From positions 8,064,501 through 8,128,500 of the forward strand of contig NC_088309.1 of NCBI RefSeq assembly GCF_910592395.1: a stretch of 64,000 bases of DNA, written 5' to 3'. The translations under genes and the position numbers were made by a program. Positions 1-13,300 of this stretch are shown here, in pieces. This stretch comes from Lineus longissimus (Eukaryota; Nemertea; Pilidiophora; Heteronemertea; Lineidae). The notes below the pieces were generated by a model that saw only the letters and a list, made by a program, of their open reading frames with translations, had not been told where the DNA came from and searched no databases. Position 1 is the first letter of the stretch. The number at the start of each line of letters is the position of its first letter.

Positions 1-2135
1 TCTGAGTTTCAACATACCGTATCCTGGACTAAATATTTCCCGGATATCATCAGAAGGCTAGCCGCCAATAGCATCATGGGCCCTCTTTCAGCTTGGCTGT
101 GGTGTTACCAACGTGTTCATCACAACCTTCTTGAATGAGGGTTCAGGGGCTATACTGTCATCACCGAGGTCACAGCCGAAACAATGAAAAAGGAGGGAAT
201 TTAAGGAGATAAGACCTGTTGGCGTGATTTCGTCAAAACGATTTCGTAGAAAGCATTGACCTGTCGATCTATCTGATAAGGACGACTCACTCTGGGGCCT
301 CGCGAATAATAGTCTCCAAATACACGATTAAAACATAGGTTTAAATATAACTGTTACTCTGATGTAAACTAGGATTTTGTTGGCGAAACTTGATGATGTT
401 GAAGCCTGATGCCCGTCCATTCAGGGATACGGTATATCAATATTTGGCGTATTTTGAAGAACCGTTCTTCTTGTTTTAGTCCTGGCTCACGGAACTAAAG
501 TCATCTATAATTTCATTTCGCAATCTGGTTGGCGGTAAGAGATTTTTAATGTTCAACTACACCACGGGAACGACTTCCTTCACCAATCATTACATACCAT
601 TAATCTCGATCCTTCAACGTCGCTTACCACAAGTTGACGAACTATCACAAATGCCTAATTAATCTGAATTATTTCAGCTCTGCAGAGTTTCTTAAGATTT
701 CACTTTATCAATATGGTAGTGATCGGTTGCCGATAAATTCTTCAGAATCAACCCTAGGGTGACAGTGGACTGATACGGCTTCACACAACATCACTGCCGC
801 ATTCATACCCTCCTTGAATGACAACTCGTCGCGATATGATTAGGCGCTATTGCGTTTAGTTAGTCAGGTCCAGGAAACTGCTGTCTTCGAGTTCTCTCCA
901 AGTGTTTAATCAGCAGAATCTATACGCACATCACGTTGAGATTAAACCTCGACTTTTTGTTGCAGCAAGAACTTTTAACATGTCAGCATATTAGATGATT
1001 ATCAATGAAGGGTGATGTTTAAGTACAAACTAATCGAATGGAGTGATACAGGCACGAAGGACAATATCTTTGCTGTGATCAGGAGTCCGCACTGGCGTCA
1101 TTTGTATTTTGACCACGAAATAGGTCAAGCCGACAGCATGCAAATTAGAGTCTTCCTCAGCATTCATAGTACTAGACTTCGCCTGTGTTCAGCATGTTTA
1201 AAGAAAGGTAAACATCAAGTTGGCTCTTCTCCACTAAAAACCCATCACCATTGGAAAGTAACTCGTTCAGTTTCTACTATATCGCAACGTGAAGTATTTC
1301 CACGTGATTTTTGTCTTAGTGCTGTAGTTTACATCAACCTCCATTTCCTACCTTGCCACAAGCGCAAAGAAGAAACTTATTCCTGGGAAACACCTGGCCT
1401 GAACAACTGGTAAGGAAGCCAATCAGTGCTCTTTCTTGACCTCGCCAGTCCAAAAGATAGCATGATTCTAGGTGGTACGCTAAATAATTGGTTTTACTAC
1501 AAATAATGAAAAACTTGTTGTAAACAGCTTCCGAGCTGGTATACAGCTTCATTTATTGGTCGGTACTCAATCTACTGGGCGGAAGTAAAAATGTTATAAT
1601 AGAGGCATTCCCGACAACCACCGTATTAGTCAGTGTATTTCGGCGGTACATCATGCTGTATACATGTATACACTTGTTGTTATATCATACATACTCAGTG
1701 TACATCATTTTCTCTTATAATAAACTGGTAACTTGGCTGGAAAAAAACCATGGATTAAATCTCTGAAAGGTGATGCGAAAGCAAGATATCAAACCAGTTT
1801 GATTCTTCTTCTTCTTCCCTGCGTATTTTTTTGTGTTGAGCGATGTTTTGTTTTGGAAAAGAAGTTCTTCAACCACTTTTTGGTGAAGGAGTCGACCATT
1901 TAAGGCTTCCTCTTCAAATATTCGAAAGCACATGTATTGAAAGAGTTGCATACTGAGAACCTTAACTGAGTTCCTCAATCTATTGCTTCCTTTTATGGGT
2001 ATCACAACTGCCAGATATAGTTATGATGCCCCTAATCCCATCACTGCGAAGGGGTATTACTAAGGTTTCTGACTCGCACCGATCATCCCTTACGAAAACA
2101 ATTTCAAGGTTCCAAGGACATTCCTAATTCACTTG

Positions 2136-2670
2136 GAAGACATAGAAGAGACGAATAGCCGACAACACCATAGACTGCAAACCATCAGAATTCCATAAGG
2201 AACAATTCGCCACTTTCGTTTGGAAGACTTTCGATTAGGCATTAGCCGACAAGAAGACATTTATCATGTTGGTTCGGCTCAGGAAGCAGAGGACAGAAAG
2301 CAAAGGCCTAGTTCATTGACATGCCTGACTGGCCGGTTCCTGATCGGAAGTACCAATTTCTTGAGAAAAGTGGCGAATGGTACTGCGAAAGCAACACGCC
2401 ACATTCATACAACGGGCTTTTACTATCAATGTTAGTTGTTCACGTACAAGTACTTGAGGTTTAATACAACTCACGACATCTGATAAAGTTTCTCCAAGTA
2501 GCTTTTATAATTCTGCATTCATCAGAAGACATAGAGGATTCATGTAGCCTACAACGCGACAGACTGCCATCCGTGGCAGCAGGAGACCCGTATTCGCCAG
2601 ATTCAAGCAAGGAGCCCGCTCCCATCAATATTGCACTCGTACTTGAGGATAGCCGGTTCACGACATCTGA
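2136..2670. repeat. Degenerate internal duplication
   Basis: Two segments beginning GAAGACATAGA (2136 and 2525) stay similar over roughly 50 bases, sharing TAGCC, ACAAC and AGACTGC in register. A second pair (2449-2483 and 2639-2670) shares GTACTTGAGG and CACGACATCTGA. The offsets (about 389 and 189 bases) suggest an old tandem array with a unit near 190-195 bases. Seen by eye only; no function is inferred. Confidence 0.4.
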
Positions 2671-2776
2671 GGGTGCTTGACCGAATCTGGTCGTGACATC
2701 CCCGCATCACTCTGAATTAATGGCCACCATCCTTTATAGATTTTAAAGAGATTTCAAGCAGGAGAGTTCATTTAAG

Positions 2777-2962
2777 ATGGCGGCTGAAGAATCTTTGCCC
2801 TTTGCTTTTGTGTTGCCAGTGTTTGAAGATCTCTTTGATGTCATTCCCAAACATTTGCAATGTTTCTTTAGTAAGCATGAGAGGCTGATAGTGGAATCTT
2901 TAAGTCAAAGACAAAGTGTAAAGGTGTTGGTGTGTTGTGAGGTTAAAATACGAGGTTTTTGA
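2777..2962 (+). CDS. Unrecognised short open frame, possible first exon or repeat remnant
   Basis: A 61-codon frame starts at an ATG in the context AAGATGGCGG, a favourable animal initiation context, and begins MAAEESLPFAF. It is mildly hydrophobic and then Lys/Ser-rich. A possible donor AAG|GTGTTG lies before its stop. I recognise no domain, and no partner exon could be assigned. It could be a real first exon, a mobile-element fragment or chance. Confidence 0.12.
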   Translation: MAAEESLPFAFVLPVFEDLFDVIPKHLQCFFSKHERLIVESLSQRQSVKVLVCCEVKIRGF

Positions 2963-5900
2963 AATTATGATGGCGAAATGAAAGAGAACAAACAAAAAAC
3001 AAATGGTAGCATCGTATTTCAACTCAAGAGGAATATAGGCGTGCTGAGTGGAATAACTTTTATCAGCTGTTTATAAAAAAAATCGGTTCATGCGCCTGAA
3101 TAAGTAACATAGCAAAATCTGGCGTGGGCATGCGTAAACACCGGGTACAAAATCGGGAAATTTTGTTCCAACTTTTGTCAAGTTTTGTCTGGTTCGAAGT
3201 CCTCCGCTGCTGCTGTGCGGCACAGACCACTACTTCGGGCGGTCTCCAAGCCCTATCTCCTTTGCTATCTCTGCTCGGTTATTTTATTGGCGAGCTGTAA
3301 TGAGTTGGACCATTACTATAGTCCCGCCGCTTATGGTTGACGAGATGTTGAGCCGATACCTCAAATCATGCAAAGCCTCCAATCAGGCGTAAACGAATGG
3401 ACAGAATTGTTGGTTAGATCATATCGAACTACGCTGTAGTGGGATGGAACTGGGGAGCTATCACTGTCAGCATGGCTTAGTGTGACATCAACATGGTGGT
3501 AATCGTCCATGGCAATTTAGAGCGGTTGGCGAAGAATATTAGGTAAACCCCTCCAAATCTGTTTGCTTACGAAAATGCTCTCAGAGTATTGTATGGACAT
3601 GCAGTCAGATAGAAGAAAATCGTAGGTTTTTTAAAACAAGAATTAGAGGGTTTCTATCATATGACGCCAGCCACATAGATTGGCCAATAAACCTTTACTT
3701 CTTCTCAATTGGAATATCCTCGTATCAGCTGTCATGCTTCAATCACAACCTAGGCTTCAAATAAGTTTGAACTGAACATCCATCTCTCATCGCACCTCTA
3801 CCATCTCCGAGGTAACCACCTTCTTGGCTTTTTCAGCTGCAGTATTTTTTTCCAGTCTACTTCGCCGGAGGTTATTTTAGCTTCACCTCATTCATGGTTT
3901 TAGTTGTCCCTGGTACAGACAGTGTACATGCAGGCTTGATGTATGCATACACCTACTCATGCATCTGATGTACATGCATATACATTGCTCTACCGTGTTA
4001 CCTGACTGCACATCCCCAGAGCGAAATTGCTGAGTCAGCGCGTTTGGAATTTTCCTTCTCAGCTGATGGCAGGTAGTTTATGGGTGAGAGAAACACTGGT
4101 TTGGTTATCTTTTACATTCAATATCATTGGGAAATTCGGTATACAAACTTAAGAGCAGTTCCAGTAGCGAATGATCTCTTGTTGCTGTGTGAGTCATAGG
4201 ATATCATAGGCCCTATGCTTCACAAACCACTCGACATTCGCCGGCGGGGAGCTACTCGAGCTAACGGGAGCCACGACCACCCATCACTTACATGCCCAAG
4301 GTCAACTTATTCTTTCTATCACCATGATCAGTGACCGAGATAACTAGATGAAATAGGCTTACATGTACCCTAGTCAGTCCGCAAGGTGGAGATCCATCAC
4401 TTGGCTATGGTCTTTGCAGACCAGTTGCGACCACTTCAGACTGTGAGTTAGATAGATATTTCCAAGAAACATCGATTCACCCATTGGGAATGAAGTCGTT
4501 GTTGTCGCAAAGGCGCTCCAAGGGGCATCCTTAACTGCGATCAAAGGTATGATCTGTTTTTGTTGAGGCATGTTTTCGAAAATGAAGGCACTTATGTACA
4601 TTCCAAGTTAGATAAACGCCGTTGAAGGTTAGACAATGCAGCACTGTCATTCCTCTTCCTCAGCAATCCGGAATGCCGTGATCGACAAGAAGGAACAGAG
4701 GAGAGGGGCGACATAGCCAAGCGCCTATTGCGTAGTTTTGGGCTAGACAGGCCACACGAACAAGACAGAGCGTTTTGTCTATCGAAAGGAGTTTTCGAAT
4801 AATAAATGTGAGAAGCAGAATCATGGCTATCACTTTATCTTTGTGTTTTAAACACTTTGACACGATAGGGCTAATATGTGGTCTCTTTAATGAGTATATC
4901 ATAATCACAATAGGTGATATCTTAATTTAATAAAGATATCGTCAATCGTATAGCCATGATAGTTGGAATAAGAGACTGTGCTGGCCTACGAAAAGAAAGA
5001 TAAGAAAGGAGTTACGGCTGTGTCACGTAGAGTCTTTAAGATCAGAGGAACCATTCGTTCCCCTGTCTCTGCTGGGGAGGACAAGGCACACGAAGCTGAA
5101 TAAAAGCAACAATTCAGTAGCATGGTAGCAGGATCAACTGAGTCATCTTCGCGAATGCGTAGATGATCTAACTCCCCTGGTTCCGGATTTACGTCAATGG
5201 TAAGCTGTTGGTATCATTTAATTTGGAAAGTAGAAGAACGAAGGATTAAATTTATTTGACCAACCTCGAAGTTTTAAATATATAGAGTTGATGTTTTTCT
5301 TCAAGTTTGACATGAGGAACAACGTGCTACTTCAGGAAATGTAAAACGTGTATGCACGTGTGCGCACGGATTCCTCCCGAGCAACATGATTCCTTGCTTC
5401 AGTACGGGCTATTCGAATACAGTCTATTGATTAATCCCCTATCGATGGTGGATCGATTGGAGAGGAATATTGGTCAAGATCGAAGAGTGATGGTCGATGG
5501 CTGTTTGAAAATGCGTGACGTGCAGCCATTGATGCATAAAGAGCTCTAGCAAGTGGCCTTCGTTACCTGCGACCGACTATGACGGTGACGGCGCTCCATA
5601 TTATATGGGTTTCAGCTCTGCTTCTGCATGCTCCAGACACCAAGAAAAACAGGAAGCGTCTGGAATACAAGTACATAATATTGGAAGGATGCCCAATGCG
5701 AAGTTATCAGACTACTGCTATGATACATGTACATGCTACATTCTTGATTGTTCTATGTTCTTTCAACTGTTATGTTCTTCGAGTTGCTTAATATAGTCAG
5801 TATGTTGCTACTCAATAAGTAACTAGAGTTTAGTGACAAAATATCTTGTATTTTCATGGCCAAATCATCGTCCTATCAAATAATGCGAACTGTTTCATTT

Positions 5901-7181
5901 GAGGTTGAGCCGATGAATAGGAATGCATTGGAGGCAAACACTCCAAACCAGAATCATCTGAATTATGGAAAGCGCTATTGGACTTGAATTTTATTCTGGG
6001 AGTAAATTAGCATAAATTTTCACTTGTATCTCTATGAGGTATCATGTCTGACACCAGCCTCCAGTGCCTAATCAATCATCTCTCTTGCTTAATGACTCAA
6101 ATGCTTGTATCGGACGATAATCTTAGAAATAAATCATATTTCGCTGGATGATACATGCATGTGTACATCCTTTGAAGCTTTCGTGTACGTTATACATGTA
6201 TTTCAGTAGCTAGCTTCAATGCTACATCCAGAATATCATGGATGTACATGTAGCGTGCGTGAATTTTTCCTCGAAACATTTCTATCTGCCAACATTTCCA
6301 TGACGGGAGGCTTTATACATTGGTCTATGATATTTTACAACTATACAACTATACAACTATCATTTGTCTGGAACATATGCTGAGGCCTATGACCACAATC
6401 GAACGTTGTGGAAGTGACAAAGAGAACTCTAAACTCAGTTGCAACTTCCACCCGCCGCTAAACGATTCGAACTTAAATCGCTTACGTTTTCTCCAGAAAC
6501 ATACTGGTATTTCACTACTGCATGCTGATAGCGCTTTAATGGAGTCTATCTTCGCCATAATTCAGCTTCGATACCTCAGCTATTTATTCGAATCTAATAT
6601 CAATGATTAGAATCATTGCTTGCGCACAGTGTTTTGAATGGCAACTCATACCGCCATTATATGCACCTTTAGGGCAAGTGGCTGCTATGTGTTAGCGACT
6701 TGCGCGTTTTTATTGTTTTTGTAACAGTTTTTGCTCTTACAGAAGTTAATTTATCATTGCCTGCTGTTTTCCCACAGTTTGCTTCTCTGTAGTAGAGTAC
6801 ACTTGACTCTTTCAATTTCCAAGATTCCAAACCCCGCAATTGAGAACATGATTGTATAAGCATTGACAGCGTAGTGGATTTGTGAGATGTTAACACATGA
6901 CTATTATAGTTGAAAGGCCCATTCCAACCTCCTACTTTTCAAATCTCTCCCAATGACAATTTTCATTCATGACTACATAACCCAGTGCACTGAAGTTTTA
7001 TTTTTTAGGCAGATTTTCGGGTTATCGTTAGACTCATGGTTTTTGGGAGTGCTTCGTATGTGTGCACAAACTATTATCCTAATCATGACTTATCATACAT
7101 GGATTCTGAAAAAAGTGATGGAACGTATCTTGCTGCATACTCACCATATTAATAGTCATATAAACAATATTTTTTTTGCAG

Positions 7182-7363
7182 AATCCGTAACTACAGTCCA
7201 GATATGAACATCAATGAAACGCGTGACGCGGTGCGGCGAGCGTTCAATGTTTGGAGCGCAGTCACGTCTCTGACGTTCCGAGAGATCATGCGAGGGGAAG
7301 CTGACATCAACATTCAGTTTGCCGTCGGCTACCATGCTGATGGCTATCCATTTGACGGGAAAG
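7182..7363 (+). CDS. MMP exon: start of catalytic domain
   Basis: The acceptor TTTTTTTTGCAG precedes the exon. The first base completes a codon from an unseen exon (phase 2 intron). It encodes IRNYSPDMN, then [13 protein letters not shown] and [11 protein letters not shown], ending YPFDGK, the classic first half of a matrixin catalytic domain with structural zinc and calcium ligands. Donor AAAG|GTAGGC, phase 1. Confidence 0.95.
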
Positions 7364-10300
7364 GTAGGCGCACATTGGTTGAATAAATCACATGATCAGA
7401 AATGGAACATTTCTGGAAAATTCACAACGATTCATTAATACCATTGTCGGAGTTTGAACATATACATTTTAAAGGGACTTTTACGTCAGGTCTGTGATGG
7501 TTCGCCCGACACCGGTGGTGGCACCAGCATCTAACCTGGTTTAATTATTGTGATGTATATTTTCTGCCTGGACTCTATGTACTAAAGTAAGGTAGAGTAA
7601 TACGATGATTATCTTGTTCTTGATGCAGTTATCGTACGTGTGCAAATTTCAAATTTGAAATAGATACTTTTTGCATTCTAATGTACATTTGGTTAGATTA
7701 TGATGCCCCTGGTGGTGATGCGGCGAACCATTTTAAGTCATATTTCGCTATGATATAATCGTGTCATTTAAACTGAGTGGGTATCACTTCGTATCAGTTA
7801 TTCAGTCGCGATTTGGCCGAGCCCAGGGTTCTCAGCTTACCAAAGTATCTCGAAATAATTTTGGGAATGAAATCTCACATGGTCTACAAATACCAGGAAT
7901 ACCGGGCCACTGATATTGGGCAAGATAACGAGCTTTAAATGAAAGCATCAAACTTAAAAGGATGGCCATCATTCCTGTCGTTGACACTAAACGAAAAGAA
8001 GGAATTTGCCATTGATATATCAATCATTTCAAATTGAAATCGTGATGATGGAGTGTATTCAGGATAAATTAAACGCTTTTAAAACGTGAAATTATAAGGT
8101 TAAATCATTGGAACATATTTATATCTCATCCAAGCCAAACAAAATGAAAGGTTCATGACCCTGGCCTGACCCAGCAATCCATCACATTGCGTGATAACCA
8201 ATCGCTCCGCTATTTAAGCGGGGATGGATTATATATGATTGTGTACTCTTGATTATATCAACTTATTCGACAGGATCAAACGTGATGAGCATTCTATATA
8301 ACAACAACAGCCATGTATTTAGGTTATCCGAACTACTTTGGAAATAACCTACCGCAATTTAAGATATCGTGAGATTTTTGTACTTTTGTATACATTCACT
8401 GACTAGCCTTCGGTGTTTGCGCGATCTGCGATTATATGCTGCTATGTGCGACAAAACAATCTCTTATCTGCAGTTAAAACCGGCAATCGCTGGGTTTGAT
8501 ACTGACCGCTGGTCGCTACGATCACCGATTCTTGACGCAGGCACCGCGATGACCACCGCAAACGAGCGATTTTGCTGCATGCGACCGTGCTTGTGTTTGC
8601 TTCGCAATTCAGTTGCAGCTTCAGGTATGATCGCCATGCCATCTATGAAATACCTAATCAACTGCTTCTGTTCGCAGGTCTCATCCTGGCTCATGCCTTC
8701 TTCCCAGGTGACGGAAGAGGAGGGGACACACATTTCGATGACGATGAGACCTGGTCCTACAAAGATAAACCAGGTAGGTAAACAATACAACCGTTATAGT
8801 ACGCAACAACAATTTCAGTAAAACAACACAACAACAACTAAAATAATACAACAGTTTTAGTACCACACTAACAACAATTTTAAGTGATAATACGACATCA
8901 TATTTAAGCCAAATCGTATTAAAGCATATTCTTTAAGCACATGTAAGTAAAAACAGGAGTAGAAGTTAAAAAATAACAAAATGATACTAACTCGTTGACC
9001 AAACCCTCTGCCTCAATCTTACTAATTACGCGTACGATGAATAGAGAGTTTTTGCAAAGCCTCCGAAAGGCCAACGTCAACGCCTACATCCCATTGTTCG
9101 AGCTCCTGATCAAGACATCGAACAACGGAGAGGGGTTGGCGTTGGCGTTTCGGGACATTTGCGAAAAGTCACTCACATTAATTCAAACTACCTCTGGTCA
9201 CCTTCGTCGATGTTCTTACCTGACAGGAGATCTTGGTGGATTACCTCACAACGAACAGGAATCTCAAGCGCCTTTACTTTTCTTTTTAGGTGTGAATCTG
9301 TTCTCAGTGGCCGCGCATGAGTTTGGCCATGCTCTGGGACTTGGCCATTCTTCTGTAGAGAAATCGCTCATGTACCCATGGTATCAAGGCTACGTGAAGA
9401 ATTTCCGCTTGCCCGAGGACGACATAAGGGGTATACATGCACTATATGGTGAGTACTATGGATATGTTAGTTTATCTCGAATGGTTACAGGGAGGTAGAC
9501 GCTGGTCATGTATTTAGTCCTCACTGATATGATGCTGCGTTTTTGCGTACCTAAATATTCCAGTTACAAACCTGGTGCTGTATGAAAATACCTCAGCTAA
9601 ATATATCCTTTGAGTGTTTACCTGTTTTAGGATCAGCTGACATGATAAATTTCATCGGAAAACTCCTCTACTGCTTTATTTCTTGCCAAATATATATTAC
9701 CACAAAAGCTCAGACATCGTTAACTAAGACTATACTCTCTCTACCTAAAAAATATCCTTGAAGGGTCGGATTAGTTCTCAAAGGGAGTAAAGTTATATTT
9801 TTCACACCAGTTTCAGGGAGCTTTACCTTGCAACTTATAGCATGAATTAATCAGAACAGGTTCAATTTAACGTACTTTTCTGACCTTTTCTCCTTGTTGA
9901 ATATCATATGTTCATCTGCCATCGTATTTCTTTAGGAGACCCGAACGTCATACCCACGAAGCCTATAGACCGTGGACCAGGTAAACCAACTCGCCGACCA
10001 TATGGACGCACGTATCCTCCACGGCCGAGGCCCACTGTGTGGCGTCCGATTCGGCCCACTTGGCGTCCTTACCCTCCGCATCCCACTAGACGCCCGATAG
10101 TCACAACTACTACTACTAGACGCCCGTGGCCAGGTACTAACAGCATTCTACTAACAATAATGTCTGGACTGTCATGACGACATGGCATACGCCCAAAGTT
10201 ATGACAAAATTAAAAAATTACACGAGACTTACCTGTAAGGTGAAGTTTAATTGAGATTCTATCGAACCCTCAATCGGGATGCTCATCATTTCGTTTTTCT

Positions 10301-13300
10301 TGATTGTTAATTTCTGACCTTTGCCAAATACGGCTGTACGTATCAGGCCCGGCTTCATAGAGCACCTTTTGGCTTTTTGGCGCCATGACAGTCGAGACTG
10401 TGAACTAAAATCTAATTGAATTCGAAGCAAAATACAGTACTTATACCGGGATATGCATGGCGGAGTGTAAGGCAGCACCTTCCTTTTGAAGACGCATACC
10501 TCGCATCTTCCATGTCTTGTGTTTAACCTTGGGATGACGATGGCATGGCATGGTATGTTGAAAGCTCTCTTCGTCGTATCGATCGACGACCCAAGAAGAC
10601 CTTGCATTGATATTTCACTCGTAAACGCTACATGTGTCAACGGAAAAGTTACATCAAGGATTTAAATCCGCATGTTAGCGGCATTAATGTATGCATGATT
10701 CGATGTCCTGTAAATGTGTTATCGCTTTCGGTATAGAGAAGAATTTCTCGTGATAAAAATATATAAAATGTGATGAATCCCAGTAATGATGTTCTGCTAA
10801 ACGGTTTTATATGAGCGGAATTGTGTCAAGGTGATTTCCTCTATATAATTTTTCATTCCATGATCACCTTTCCACCTGCTTCAAGTTCAATGCATCATGA
10901 TCGAGATCAATATAGACGGTGCAGCTTGTTTCAATCCTACATCGTTTTCCCGACAGATCGTTGGATGTTTCAGCATGGCCCAGTTATCAGCAATTGATCT
11001 CACGCATGCGCTATTGACTATACCTATGGTCTAAAAAATTCCCCGGGTAAAAAAGAGCAGCTGCTGCAACACTAGTCGCTGTCTGTGTTGGCAGTACCTA
11101 CATGTATACAGTGAAGTGCGTTAACTACGCTGGTCTTGTAGAAGCAATGGTTTGTAACGTGGGCGGGAATGGATGATGAGGGGCTATGTCTGCATGTCTA
11201 ACAGTCTTATGGCTTTCTGTGATACTCACTTATATCGTTGAGGGGAAATACAAAGGAGGGGTTGGTACATCTGACGGTAAGTTTTGAACCGTATTATTCT
11301 ATGCACTGACTTCAAATTCTGTGCACTGATTTCAAATTATAGTGCATGATAAGTATCAATCTACTCAATGTGTTTATTTGCATCATGGCATGTATTCTTG
11401 TGTTTGAATCTCATCTTTGTCCCCTTTATTATAATAATAATAATAATAATAATACGAGTCTTATATAGCGCAGTATCCAACCATTAACTGGCCGCTCAAA
11501 GCGCTTGATAGGCCTCTTTAAAAAGCAAATGTTTAAGTTGTCCCTTGAAAGATAACAGAGATCTGTTTGTTCCACAGCTGAGGGGCTCCAATTGAAAATG
11601 CTCTACCACCGACAGACATGACATTGGCCTTTGGGATAGACAGAAGAACGTGGTCTTCTGTGTTTGTCCAAGTGCTGCTCGGCGGTGCGAATCATGACTC
11701 AATTCTTCAGGCGGCTGTCTCTGGCTTAGCTGATGAAGGAGGTGTACCTTCGCCGAATTCTGACTACCGTAACGCTTCATTTTGTTCTCGCGGACGCATT
11801 TTATATCCTGTTGATATGATACATTATTTATCAATGTAAAAGCATTCAGAATCCCAGTAGACTATTAATACATGTAAGTTTACCTTTTGACTTATAAACT
11901 GTTGCCAACCGTTCGGGATGGTTGGCTGCAAAGAATCATCGTCTAGCTGTACTGACGGAATCGTTATCATAAGTTTCGCCATGCAGTCCTTCAATGCTTT
12001 GCCGATTAAGCCAAGGAATTGGTTGTTCTACAATGTTCTATATACCTTTGAACCCGTCAGATCATGCCAGTATGTCCTATACCAGATCGGTGCGCCAAAT
12101 TTGGCCAAATTAAGTGTCTTGCCGAAATTACATGCAATAATGAGATGATTGGAGAATTAATACGTCTCCAAACACAAAATTATGCGTCTGTTTTATTACA
12201 AACTTTAATTTTTGGTGACATACATGTACAACGAATGCTGGTTTACCAATAGAACCAATGCTAGATAGTTCATCAGCTTATTCCAGATCAAACAAAACGC
12301 CCATTTGAAAAGCTGGCATCCTGTCTTAACAAAAAAGTATCTCTTTGTTGAAATTTTCGACCCAATTCCTTATTAACCGCGAGGTCAATCCCTGAATGGT
12401 CTAAACCGCATCTTTCTCGGACAGTTTTCTTGATGAAAGACCATTGTCAACTTTTTCAATATTGAAAAATATCGTGCTGGAGCATGTTAAAAGTTGTAAA
12501 AAATTCTGAATTCGGCGAGAAGGTCGTAATTTGTCACATTCTTGTGCGGTCATACGACTTATCCGTTGTCTGCATTTCAATTGTCCCATCACTAAAGGAT
12601 ATGGGTGGTTTTGCTACGTGACGTTTTTGCCGAAGCACTTGTGTACGAGGGAGAGGAGCACATTATGTACGCTAAAGAGGAGATTGTCTTCGAACAACGA
12701 AGAACGCAAAGTGTTTTTTGCATTTAAACCGTTGCTAAGTAAGCTGTCTCATTGCACTTCGCTAGGGCATTAAAGCATAGGGCTGGCCATAAGGCTACAT
12801 GCCAAAAGCACAACATATAAGTTTACTGGATAAAATTAGGCGCTGGAAAAAAGCATATTGCAATTGGATTGCTGTGTTAGAAATTCTTCCTATGTCATGT
12901 ACGTGACTGTGTGAAGTTCTGAACCTTTAGCCATCCGAACCGCAGTAATTTACCTCTTGATAACGGCAACACAGAAAACTTTAGCCAATTGAGATAGGAA
13001 GTGTATCAGATTACGTGCTTTTATAAAACGAGCTAGCTAAAAGGACTCGCGTTAAGGTTTTCCTACTCTTCATGATCATCTTGCTGTTTCGCTTTTCTCA
13101 TCACCTGTGAGACAGAGGCAGCAATGCTCAGCAAACTCGTCTGTGACCAAGTAGTGTTACAGTAGTAGAGCGATTTACTCAGGCCGTAGTGCAATACGGT
13201 TACGGAACTGTGAATGAAAGAACATGCCATTTGGTCGATACTGCGATTTCGTTCGTATCGCATCAATATACATGTATGTCATCATGATGCGGAAATTACA

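Larger units (their letters stand above)
1..7181. other. Upstream non-coding sequence (intergenic or 5' introns of the metalloproteinase gene)
   Basis: No exon could be recognised here with confidence. The first recognisable metalloproteinase exon (7182) begins in mid-codon, so at least one coding exon with signal peptide and prodomain lies here or before the window. I looked for a cysteine-switch (PRCGxPD-like) motif, a furin RxKR site followed by a hydrophobic strand, and a YLxxYGYL prodomain motif, and found no convincing match. Content seen: AT-rich unique-looking sequence, several TACATGTA palindromes, a degenerate duplication at 2136-2670, and a 62-codon open frame at 2777. Confidence 0.6.

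Noticed and set aside
670-720. Good acceptor (TTATTTCAG) followed by SAEFLKISLYQYG, vaguely like the MMP YLxxYGYL motif
   Set aside because: The spacing of the motif is wrong and no matching downstream exon or donor of suitable phase was found.
5640-5670. KKNRKR basic cluster that could be a furin site before the MMP catalytic domain
   Set aside because: The surrounding frame shows no prodomain sequence, and the following residues do not match the start of a matrixin catalytic domain.
6386-6425. MTTIERCGSDKEN frame resembling an MMP cysteine switch
   Set aside because: There is an extra residue, no Pro before RCG, no preceding TGxLDxxT motif, and what follows does not lead towards the catalytic domain or a suitable donor; treated as chance.
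8369-8821. Open frames of 150 and 108 codons on both strands over the second MMP exon
   Set aside because: They run through intron sequence and do not match the MMP reading frame; shadows of the real exon and chance openness.
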